A program made the translations under genes and the position numbers. 64,000 bases of DNA from Gramella sp. Hel_I_59 (lineage in GTDB: Bacteria; Bacteroidota; Bacteroidia; Flavobacteriales; Flavobacteriaceae). The stretch lies in NCBI RefSeq assembly GCF_006714895.1, contig NZ_VFME01000001.1:3348001-3412000 (forward strand), read 5' to 3'. Positions 39,845 to 45,410 of this stretch are shown in pieces. The first letter of the stretch is position 1. Each line of letters begins with the position of its first letter. Under the pieces are notes generated by a model. The model worked only from the letters and a program-made list of their open reading frames with translations, did not search any database and was not told the origin of the DNA.

Positions 39845-40120
39845 AAATTTAAAGTTTGAAACCTGTATCTCTACAGGCCGGGATTTCGTCTGCTCTTTAT
39901 CAAAAACCTTACAGTAATCGATCCCGAAGGTGAATCATTGTCTATCTTCTAATGTGAGTAATGCAGCTTATAAGTTAATGCAGAATATTGTAGAGAGCGA
40001 ATCTAGATTGTAGGCATGATAAGAAGTGCATTTTTAGTGTATCCACAACACTCTTGTTTAAGAATACTGATAGCAGGAAGTGATCTGAATTTTAACATTT
40101 ATAGCCGGATCATAGCAAAG
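39845..40120. other. Intergenic region before the prophage junction
   Basis: Non-coding. It holds a perfect hairpin CCTGTA (39862-39867) with TACAGG (39872-39877) in the leader of the LLM gene. The rest has no clear feature and is chromosomal flank of the integration site. Confidence 0.5.
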
Positions 40121-40152
40121 AAAAACCCTCACAGAATTCTGTAAGGGTTTTT
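40121..40152 (-). terminator. Terminator of the tRNA-Leu gene
   Basis: AAAAACCCT (40121-40129) pairs with AGGGTTTTT (40144-40152), and the palindrome ACAGAATTCTGT (40131-40142) fills the middle. It lies directly after the 3' end of the tRNA-Leu remnant on the minus strand, so it marks the original chromosomal side of the junction. Confidence 0.85.
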
Positions 40153-40155
40153 AAG

Positions 40156-40210
40156 TACTCGAGGCGGGAATCGAACCCGCACTCCCGAAAGAACTGGATT
40201 TTGAATCCTG
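40156..40210 (-). pseudogene. 3' half of tRNA-Leu(CAA); left attachment site of the prophage
   Basis: On the minus strand the anticodon loop TTCAAAA (anticodon CAA, 40203-40201), the 3' strand of the anticodon stem, a class II variable arm, an intact T-arm GCGGG-TTCGATT-CCCGC (40180-40164), a 3' acceptor strand CTCGAGT and discriminator A are all present. No 5' acceptor strand or D-arm exists beyond 40210. The anticodon stem shows a mismatch at its second pair, so tRNA identity begins near 40207. This is the remnant left on the chromosome side by integration into a tRNA gene. The intact gene should lie at the right end of the element. Confidence 0.85.
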
Positions 40211-40238
40211 ACCCTTGTGCTATTTTCGCTAACCTTTA

Positions 40239-40320
40239 TTGATTATCAATGATTTAATATTTAAAATTCAAACTTCATTTTTAAAATCTGTGTACGAGTT
40301 TGTTTCCCGAATTTGTGTAC
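40239..40320. promoter_or_regulatory. Putative integrase arm sites and palindrome next to the attachment site
   Basis: A palindrome ATTGATTATCAAT (40239-40251) and two direct copies of TGTGTAC (40289-40295 and 40314-40320, 25 bases apart) lie inside the element beside the junction. Such repeats are what arm-type integrase and host-factor sites look like, but there is no direct proof. Confidence 0.4.
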
Positions 40321-40326
40321 TAATCC

Positions 40327-41385
40327 TTACGAACCTGTTCTTTCCAAATATTCATAAAAATCATTCTCTTTAATTATCTTGATATCATGACCTTTTTTTT
40401 GCCTAGATATAACATCCTCAACTTTTCGCCCATAAGATGCAAACGTCCAGGCAGGACTTCCAGCTCCACCAATTATTAAATAGTTTAATTTATTTGAAAC
40501 ATTGTTTTTTCGAACTCCACCATTACGCTCGACACGAGAATACAAAGTTTCCTTAGTGCCTTTATTGAGTTCTCCAGTAATGCAGACCCATTTCCCATGT
40601 ATCGGTTCTTTTATTTCGATAGGATTGATCTTGCTGAAGGAAATGCCCGTTGTGTCTTCTTTTATTGTAGACATCAATTTCTTATCATTAAGCTCTACAA
40701 ATTCTTGAAAAAAAGATTTTATAGATTTAATTTCTTCATCATCGATCACTCCATCATCCAAGATATCAGAAAGAAGTTTGTATAATTCGGCGTATGGATA
40801 TATTTCCGAAAGGTGTTTATTCTTTTCAATCCATCCATACAATTCTATAACCTCAAGATCTTCTATAACTCCATCAGATATAATACCATGGCAAATACCT
40901 TGCAGTGTTTGCATATCTGAAGTAACAGCATTGTAATAAATATTATTCTCCTGGTATTGTTGTGAGAGCCAATAAATATCTTCCAGGGTATCTAATTTGT
41001 CCGATTCGGTTAAAATACGATGTTGTATGGTGTGCAAGAAATCTTTAAAAGGATTCATGTGACCAAGACCCTGATTATGTACACACCATTTATTAAGCTC
41101 ATTTATTTCGCCTTTGGTCACCTTTTGGTCCATGAGTATACCCTCCAAAATTCCTCTCAGACTATTTACTGCTTTGTCCGCTTCTGCTCTTGATGTAAAT
41201 TTTCGATGATCTTTCCTAGGAGATTGCTTGGTATAAATAATGTTTTTAGAACTATCATATTTTTTGGGCGAAACCGGCTTCTTAGATTTTTCTTTATAAG
41301 AATCATTGTTAGCTGACTTCAGTAAAAAATAAATCCCAATAGCAGAAACCAATATAATAACGACAAGCGTCCCCAAGGAGTTCAT
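40327..41385 (-). CDS. Membrane-anchored protein with TerB-like region and BRCT domain
   Basis: The 352-residue protein has an N-terminal membrane helix (about residues 5-23) and a basic linker. A helical region with two DGVI-type acidic repeats follows (GIISDGVIEDLEVIELYGWI, DILDDGVIDDEEIKSIKSFF; about 160-240), resembling TerB. A C-terminal BRCT domain (about 270-350) has GKWVCITGELNKGTKETLYS, LNYLIIGGAGSPAW and KIIKENDFYEYL. It lies at the element edge on the opposite strand to most phage genes, so it may be an accessory (moron) gene. BRCT with a membrane anchor is unusual; function is unknown. Confidence 0.8.
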   Translation of the reverse strand: MNSLGTLVVIILVSAIGIYFLLKSANNDSYKEKSKKPVSPKKYDSSKNIIYTKQSPRKDHRKFTSRAEADKAVNSLRGILEGILMDQKVTKGEINELNKWCVHNQGLGHMNPFKDFLHTIQHRILTESDKLDTLEDIYWLSQQYQENNIYYNAVTSDMQTLQGICHGIISDGVIEDLEVIELYGWIEKNKHLSEIYPYAELYKLLSDILDDGVIDDEEIKSIKSFFQEFVELNDKKLMSTIKEDTTGISFSKINPIEIKEPIHGKWVCITGELNKGTKETLYSRVERNGGVRKNNVSNKLNYLIIGGAGSPAWTFASYGRKVEDVISRQKKGHDIKIIKENDFYEYLERTGS

Positions 41386-41455
41386 ACGGTTTACTTTAAA
41401 AATTAGTTAGTATTACAAGACCCTACGATTCTTATTAACCAATAGTAACCTTGTT

Positions 41456-41587
41456 ATGAAAATCGATTATTTACAGAAGCTCGATATTTTTGAGCAACTT
41501 GATTATTTTACCTCTTACCTGGAGAACCGTAAAAATTACCCTCCAGATGAACAAAAATTATTAGATCAATACTTCGAGGGCTTATAG
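41456..41587 (+). CDS. Possible 43-residue small protein
   Basis: Open frame from ATG at 41456 to TAG at 41585-41587, starting MKIDYLQKLDIFEQLDYF and ending in an acidic, Tyr-rich helix. It converges on the repressor gene with nine bases between and lies 70 bases from the divergent BRCT gene start. No homologue is recognised; size and amphipathic composition make it a plausible but unproven phage peptide. Confidence 0.4.
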   Translation: MKIDYLQKLDIFEQLDYFTSYLENRKNYPPDEQKLLDQYFEGL

Positions 41588-41596
41588 TCCTCTTTT

Positions 41597-42079
41597 TTAA
41601 TGCTCTCTTGCCTGGTATTCATTTAAGAAAGTTTCTAGATCTTCAGCTACTTTCAAAATTCGTTTGTTATCCACACTCTCTGTCCACCTAATTAATTTTA
41701 GATCATTTTTGAGACCCTGCATCGCTGCGTTCGCCAAACTTTCCAGACTTTTAGTTATGCCTTCGTTTAAAGAAACAACATTGGCATTCACCTGTCGAAC
41801 ATCTTGTTGAAGCTTTTCCAATGTAATCGATGAAGTGCGTTCATACTTTAAGCCTTCTTCTTTTAAAATCGAGATGTTTTTATTCTCCTTGATTTTCTCA
41901 CCCAACAATTCAGATACAGAAACATTTAGAGCACTTGCAATATTCTGCAATTTTGAAATTGGAATATCAGTTTGACCATTTTCATAATTTACGTATGATC
42001 TTTTTGGAATACCAGTAAGGTCCACCACTCTATCCTGTGACACTCCTTTGTTTTCTCTGATCTCCTTTATTTTCAACAT
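41597..42079 (-). CDS. XRE-family phage repressor
   Basis: The 160-residue protein has an N-terminal helix-turn-helix of the cI/Cro type (about residues 5-60, KGVSQDRVVDLTGIPKRSYVNYENG then ISKLQNIASALNVSVSELL). The C-terminal half (about 75-160) is helical and likely oligomerises. It has no LexA-like Ser/Lys protease pair, so induction would need an antirepressor or another route. It is divergent from the early operon, and the intergenic space carries five phased TGCA-centred sites. It is the probable lysogeny regulator. Confidence 0.88.
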   Translation of the reverse strand: MLKIKEIRENKGVSQDRVVDLTGIPKRSYVNYENGQTDIPISKLQNIASALNVSVSELLGEKIKENKNISILKEEGLKYERTSSITLEKLQQDVRQVNANVVSLNEGITKSLESLANAAMQGLKNDLKLIRWTESVDNKRILKVAEDLETFLNEYQAREH

Positions 42080-42087
42080 ACCGCAGC

Positions 42088-42146
42088 TTATTGCAATAAA
42101 TTATTGCAGTTTTTTGCAATTTAACTTGCAATATCCTGCAATATTG
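42088..42146. promoter_or_regulatory. Phased TTGCAAT operator array
   Basis: Five TGCA-centred sites lie in 59 bases: a perfect 12-base palindrome TTATTGCAATAA (42088-42099), TTATTGCA (42101-42108), TTGCAAT (42114-42120), TTGCAATAT (42126-42134) and TGCAATATTG (42137-42146). The cores start at 42092, 42105, 42115, 42127 and 42137, spaced 13, 10, 12 and 10 bases, close to one helical turn. They sit between the repressor and early promoter and are the likely repressor operators. Confidence 0.75.
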
Positions 42147-42157
42147 TTTTATATTTG
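42126..42157 (+). promoter_or_regulatory. Early promoter
   Basis: TATATTTG at 42150-42157 is an exact -7 box. A TTG at 42126-42128 about 21 bases upstream fits a -33 element. The -33 region overlaps operator sites four and five, so bound repressor would block it. Transcription would start near 42165 and serve the genes from 42228 onward. Confidence 0.65.
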
Positions 42158-42227
42158 TTTCACGGGTAATTAACCAGCGATTAACAAATATAGCTAAGTA
42201 GGTTGATTTCCGCAATAAGACAATAGT

Positions 42228-42512
42228 ATGATTACGGAGCAAGAAGGAATATACATAAGAGAAATACTGGGACCAGCCTGCCTGAATAAGATTTCAGAAC
42301 GCCTGGTAGAAAAGAATATCACCAACCAGAAAGGTGGAAAGCTTTCAAACCCATTTCTATGCATGTTGCTAAAGGAAGAGCGCAGACACGATGATGCAGA
42401 GACTGAAATTAGACTAATGGTTGAGGAGACCGTAACTGCTCGTGAGGAAGCAAAAGAACGATTAAAAGATGCTTACGACAGGCATGAAGCTTTGAAAACC
42501 CAGAAATCATGA
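42228..42512 (+). CDS. Early phage protein of unknown function
   Basis: The 94-residue mostly helical protein is the first gene of the early operon. Its N-terminal half (YIREILGPACLNKISERLVEKNITNQKGGKLSNPFLCMLL) could be a small DNA-binding fold, since NPFLCMLLKEE-type ends are seen in phage regulators. The C-terminal half is charged coiled coil. It overlaps the next gene by four bases. A Cro-like function would fit its position but is not shown by the sequence. Confidence 0.6.
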   Translation: MITEQEGIYIREILGPACLNKISERLVEKNITNQKGGKLSNPFLCMLLKEERRHDDAETEIRLMVEETVTAREEAKERLKDAYDRHEALKTQKS

Positions 42513-42694
42513 AAGATCAAGAAATTCAGGAAATAGATGCTTCACTTAGAAGAGAAGAAAGAACAGCTTTATGGCTCACTGCCATAGCACTTATAGTTTT
42601 TTTTATATCACTTGTTTCTTATTCAAACGATCTTAAAAACCAGGACCCATTAAAAACAAAAAGCCCGAAGCGTGAACTTCAGGCGGTTACATAA
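42509..42694 (+). CDS. Small single-pass membrane protein
   Basis: The 61-residue protein has a charged N-terminus, one helix (about residues 23-40, LWLTAIALIVFFISLVSY) and a basic tail. It overlaps the upstream gene by ATGA. Its TAA stop is the first bases of the repeated TTTAACGC motif region. Function unknown. Confidence 0.6.
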   Translation: MKDQEIQEIDASLRREERTALWLTAIALIVFFISLVSYSNDLKNQDPLKTKSPKRELQAVT

Positions 42695-42708
42695 TCCTTT
42701 AACGCTAA
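42692..42708 (+). repeat. Intercistronic motif, copy 1
   Basis: TAATCCTTTAACGCTAA starts with the stop codon of the gene ending at 42694 and lies 11 bases before the ATG at 42719. It is one of five copies in the early region with core CTTTAACGC. Confidence 0.8.
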
Positions 42709-42718
42709 TTATAAAATT

Positions 42719-43336
42719 ATGAATTACGAAACTACAACAACTACCGCAAACTCGCAAGAATTAATTGCAGGACTCTTAAAAACCGACAGTAACATCGAGT
42801 TCTTCTGTGTGGGAAATCTTAAAACGCACTGGATCCAGAATGGAAAAACACATACATGGAAAGATCTTCCGGTACCATTGTTCGCCGCTTGTATGACTCA
42901 TTTTAATAAAAATGAAAAGGCAAGAACCGCTCTTGAAAATTATAAGGAGAATGGTGAGAAAGTTTCCCGTAACAGGCAGGTAGAAATTTACATAGCCCTG
43001 GGCTGGGGATCTGCAGATGGTCATCCAGATATGATCGATGGAATATTGCAGCCCATGGAAAACTACCGCCACAAGCGCGACTGCATTTCCCTGCGCTTTA
43101 AATCCCTAATTATAGACGGGAAGCCCTTAAAGCCAAGAGAGGTGTTCATGCTGGATGAAATGGGACAGGATGCAGATCCTTTAGACGAAACCATAGCGGT
43201 AGCCATGAGTATTAAAAGGAGCACCTACAACTCTCACAGCCGTGAATTAAGAGATAAGGCTGGAGTCTCAAGTAAGCATGCATTGCTTATGAAGGCGACT
43301 AGGCAGGGAGTGGTGCGTGAATTTAACAATTTTTAG
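42719..43336 (+). CDS. Phage protein with C-terminal LuxR/GerE-like helix-turn-helix
   Basis: The 205-residue protein has a C-terminal segment (about 140-200) reading LKPREVFMLDEMG, then an acidic insertion, IAVAMSIKRSTYNSHSRELRDKAGV and ALLMKATRQGVV. This order aligns with the LuxR/GerE helix-turn-helix (LTxRE..L, recognition helix, KLGV..). The N-terminal part has no receiver signature. It probably regulates phage transcription or replication. Its start follows copy 1 of the intercistronic motif. Confidence 0.65.
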   Translation: MNYETTTTTANSQELIAGLLKTDSNIEFFCVGNLKTHWIQNGKTHTWKDLPVPLFAACMTHFNKNEKARTALENYKENGEKVSRNRQVEIYIALGWGSADGHPDMIDGILQPMENYRHKRDCISLRFKSLIIDGKPLKPREVFMLDEMGQDADPLDETIAVAMSIKRSTYNSHSRELRDKAGVSSKHALLMKATRQGVVREFNNF

Positions 43337-43337
43337 T

Positions 43338-43526
43338 ATGGTTGTGATAGAAAGAGACGCCCGCTGGCTGAAGAAAGAAATCCACCGGATAAAGCAGAAT
43401 ATAAAAGTGGTTGGAAATTCACTGTATTCGGCGGAAGAGAAAGCTACGCTCTTACAAATTTATGTAAAGCAGCTACGGAAAAATGAACAGGAGCTGGCGT
43501 CCTTTTCAATAAACCAAAACCAATAG
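43338..43526 (+). CDS. Small coiled-coil phage protein
   Basis: From the ATG at 43338 the product has 62 residues (MVVIERDARWLKKEIHRI), mostly one charged helix. An in-frame start at 43317 lies inside the previous gene and is less likely. It follows the LuxR-like gene after one base. No domain is recognised. Confidence 0.55.
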   Translation: MVVIERDARWLKKEIHRIKQNIKVVGNSLYSAEEKATLLQIYVKQLRKNEQELASFSINQNQ

Positions 43527-43538
43527 ATTTTTGAATTA

Positions 43539-43757
43539 ATGGCAAACGCTTCTCTAAATATGATCATGCTGGGCCTTCCTTCTCTGGGAGAGGAAGAGCT
43601 GCGAACAGTACAGAAGTACTGCGATCAAAAAATAGGGAAACCAGAACCAAAGAAAAAAAGAAGATCTATCCTGGATGATGTGGCAGATCAACTAGGAGAA
43701 GAATTTCGCCCGGGCAATGAAGGACTCATGCTCGCTAATATTTTAACCGGAAATTAA
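43539..43757 (+). CDS. Small phage protein of unknown function
   Basis: The 72-residue protein has a basic middle (KPEPKKKRRSIL) between two short helices and ends LANILTGN. The basic patch could contact nucleic acid. Its stop directly abuts the ATG of the next gene. No family is recognised. Confidence 0.55.
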   Translation: MANASLNMIMLGLPSLGEEELRTVQKYCDQKIGKPEPKKKRRSILDDVADQLGEEFRPGNEGLMLANILTGN

Positions 43758-44213
43758 ATGACTTATGTAAACCTTGGATTATGGACAATCATAATTGCTC
43801 TGGGGATATATTCCTTAGCAAGTAAAAAAAGAAAATTGGGAACTATTCAATTTATTCTTACCGCCGCTTTTATAATGTATCAATTAGGATATCATATGGG
43901 CAATCAAGAATATTTACTAGCTGGTATAAATTTTATCCTGGCTGGTATTATGGCGAAGCTATTTCACCAGTCTGTCAAATTCTCTTCAGATTTTCATAAA
44001 AAAACCTACACCCGCAAAGATCTTATTCGCGCCCAGGAGATCTACCACGAAAATTACCAGGAAGAGCCAGATGTGTTCGCTCCAATTTTCACCAAAGCAG
44101 GTGCAACCTACCACATGAATTATATCCTGGGAATTATAGATAGCAAAAGTTACAAAATGAGAATGACGGTACCAGATCCTCCACTCCCAAGGAAGATCAC
44201 CACGGAAGGCTAA
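43758..44213 (+). CDS. Phage membrane protein of unknown function
   Basis: The 151-residue protein has three hydrophobic segments in its first 75 residues (LWTIIIALGIYSLAS, GTIQFILTAAFIMYQLGYH, LLAGINFILAGIMAKLF). A soluble tail with KKTYTRKDLIRAQEIYHENYQEEPD follows. It closes this early block, and its stop lies eight bases before the structured RNA region. No named family is recognised. Confidence 0.6.
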   Translation: MTYVNLGLWTIIIALGIYSLASKKRKLGTIQFILTAAFIMYQLGYHMGNQEYLLAGINFILAGIMAKLFHQSVKFSSDFHKKTYTRKDLIRAQEIYHENYQEEPDVFAPIFTKAGATYHMNYILGIIDSKSYKMRMTVPDPPLPRKITTEG

Positions 44214-44369
44214 TTCTTATAAACCGACCCGAAGCGTTCTTTTTCACGAATCGATTAACGCATAGGTATCGTGACAGTCTTTTTAAGTACGGTCGGTTTT
44301 TAAGAGCGTGCAGACCGCCAGATCATTACCTGGATTATTCGAGGTGCGGTGGCAGAAAGATGATCAACA

Positions 44370-44445
44370 GGACAATTAGCTCAGTTGGTAGAGCGACAGA
44401 CTGAAAATCTGTGCGTCCCAGGTTCAATTCCTGGATTGTCCACCA
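44370..44445 (+). tRNA. tRNA-Phe (anticodon GAA)
   Basis: Complete cloverleaf: acceptor GGACAAT/ATTGTCC, D-arm GCTCAGTTGGTAGAGC, anticodon stem ACAGA/TCTGT with loop CTGAAAA, T-arm CCAGG-TTCAATT-CCTGG, discriminator A and an encoded CCA (44443-44445). Encoded CCA fits a phage-borne tRNA that matures without host CCA addition. It could supply Phe during lytic growth. Confidence 0.93.
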
Positions 44446-44589
44446 GGCGAGATGTTTTTTATGGGAAAGTTTTAAAAATGACCTGAGATATAAGGATAAA
44501 CTGCCCTTGACCCCGGAATAGAGTGGTTCGCTATCGGCCTGTAGGTAGCGCAAGAATGACAGGAGGACAGCTCGGAGAGACGAGCAACC

Positions 44590-44731
44590 GGAGAGGTGGC
44601 AGAGTGGCTAAAAGCACTGAAGTGGTAGTAAGTCCATGCTGAGCGCAAATGTTGCAAGCGGCGGAGATCGACACTCCAACGCCCTATGATAAGAGGTAAG
44701 TATGGTGCAGGTTCGAATCCTGCCCTCTCCA
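44590..44731 (+). tRNA. tRNA-Ser-like element, overlong (possible anticodon CGA)
   Basis: The ends form a perfect acceptor, GGAGAGG (44590-44596) with CCTCTCC (44724-44730), plus a normal T-arm GCAGG-TTCGAAT-CCTGC (44707-44723) and a Ser-type D region GCAGAGTGGCTAAAAGC. The total is 142 bases, about 50 more than a normal tRNA-Ser. A seven-base loop ATCGACA closed by GGAG/CTCC (around 44662-44677) could be the anticodon arm with CGA. Extra hairpins such as GCAA-ATG-TTGC lie between. It could be a tRNA with an insertion, a tRNA-like domain of a larger RNA, or a decayed tRNA. Confidence 0.5.
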
Positions 44732-44837
44732 CTAGTTTAAAGGAACCGGGTCTGGCTTGTATGTTTCACCAGGCCTGGCATAAACTAAAACCTGCCTAAT
44801 GGCGGGTAAGGGCAACTATGCCCTCATAATTAAACCT

Positions 44838-44861
44838 GGGGCAGCCCTACCTGCCCTTTTT
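44838..44861 (+). terminator. Intrinsic terminator ending the structured RNA region
   Basis: GGGCAG (44839-44844), loop CCCTAC, CTGCCC (44851-44856), then TTTTT. It lies 16 bases before the likely start of the next gene, so it either ends the upstream RNA or acts as an attenuator. Confidence 0.8.
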
Positions 44862-44876
44862 AAAAAGAAGAAAGTT

Positions 44877-45341
44877 ATGATGCATTACTACTTCAGAGAT
44901 GATACAAGCGATAGATTTCATGATCTAGAACTTGTAGCATGGAAGGAATCTAAAGACGTACTATATACCGATACTAACACCTATCATTCATCTTTCACTC
45001 AAGTAGAAGAAATAAGGCTACATGCTTCGAAAGGCAAAGATTATAAGGTTAGATCATTCAAATCTGATTTTGGGAAAAATAGCTGCATTGGTAGTCACGC
45101 TAGGAATGTAAAAGAACTTGATCGATCAGTCATAAAAGATTCTTCGATGTGGCGATCACCTTTCAAAAAAATATCAAGAGACGAGTACGAAAGTTTCAGG
45201 AACGAACTCATCGAGATCTATCAAAAGGAATTGTTTTTGGATCTAGACAACATGGAACCGAAAGAACAACCTATCCAGGAATTAGTTTCCGAAGCAAAAG
45301 AATATATAAAAAATTCTAAAAACACCAAGAGCGAGGTATAA
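44877..45341 (+). CDS. Phage protein of unknown function
   Basis: I take the paired ATG codons at 44877/44880 (MMHYYFRDDTSDRF), giving 154 residues. The longer frame from 44799 would run through hairpins and the terminator and is rejected. The protein is basic in the middle (RSFKSDFGKNSCIGSHARNVKELD) and acidic near the end. No domain is recognised. The terminator just upstream implies either a promoter close to 44860 or regulated read-through. Confidence 0.6.
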   Translation: MMHYYFRDDTSDRFHDLELVAWKESKDVLYTDTNTYHSSFTQVEEIRLHASKGKDYKVRSFKSDFGKNSCIGSHARNVKELDRSVIKDSSMWRSPFKKISRDEYESFRNELIEIYQKELFLDLDNMEPKEQPIQELVSEAKEYIKNSKNTKSEV

Positions 45342-45346
45342 CCTCC

Positions 45347-45393
45347 CTGCAACGCCGCCGGGACGGTGAAACCTACCCCGGCCTGCATTGCAG
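45347..45393 (+). promoter_or_regulatory. GC-rich hairpin upstream of the replication gene
   Basis: CTGCAA (45347-45352) pairs with TTGCAG (45388-45393), and GCCGGG (45357-45362) pairs with CCCGGC (45377-45382). The loop contains a GTG in frame with the next gene (45366). The structure would hide that GTG, which supports the downstream ATG at 45411 as the true start. Confidence 0.55.
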
Positions 45394-45410
45394 TTCTAAA
45401 AAACCCCCGT

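Larger units (their letters stand above)
44221..44865 (+). ncRNA. Structured RNA locus with embedded tRNA elements (candidate)
   Basis: A non-coding stretch of about 640 bases filled with hairpins. In order: AAACCGACC/GGTCGGTTT (44221-44299) with an inner CACGA/TCGTG pair; a CCAG/CTGG hairpin (44318-44333); tRNA-Phe; CGCTATC/GGTAGCG (44529-44550); GCTCG/CGAGC (44570-44585); the tRNA-Ser-like element; TAGTTTA/TAAACTA (44733-44787) enclosing a ten-pair stem at 44746-44778 with two G-U pairs; CCTGCC/GGCGGG (44791-44806); AGGGCA/TGCCCT (44809-44824); and a terminal T-run hairpin. G-U pairs within stems suggest selection on RNA. It may be one RNA or several. Large phage RNAs such as GOLLD and ROOL are also found next to tRNAs, but I cannot show kinship. 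Confidence 0.6.

Noticed and set aside
44370..44865. tmRNA
   Set aside because: The acceptor and T-arm of the second element are Ser-like, no tag peptide frame or tmRNA-type end was found, and tmRNA is normally chromosomal.
44799..44876. Longer start for the 44877-45341 gene
   Set aside because: The extra codons run through two hairpins and the terminator; the paired ATG at 44877/44880 lies just after them and gives a normal protein start.
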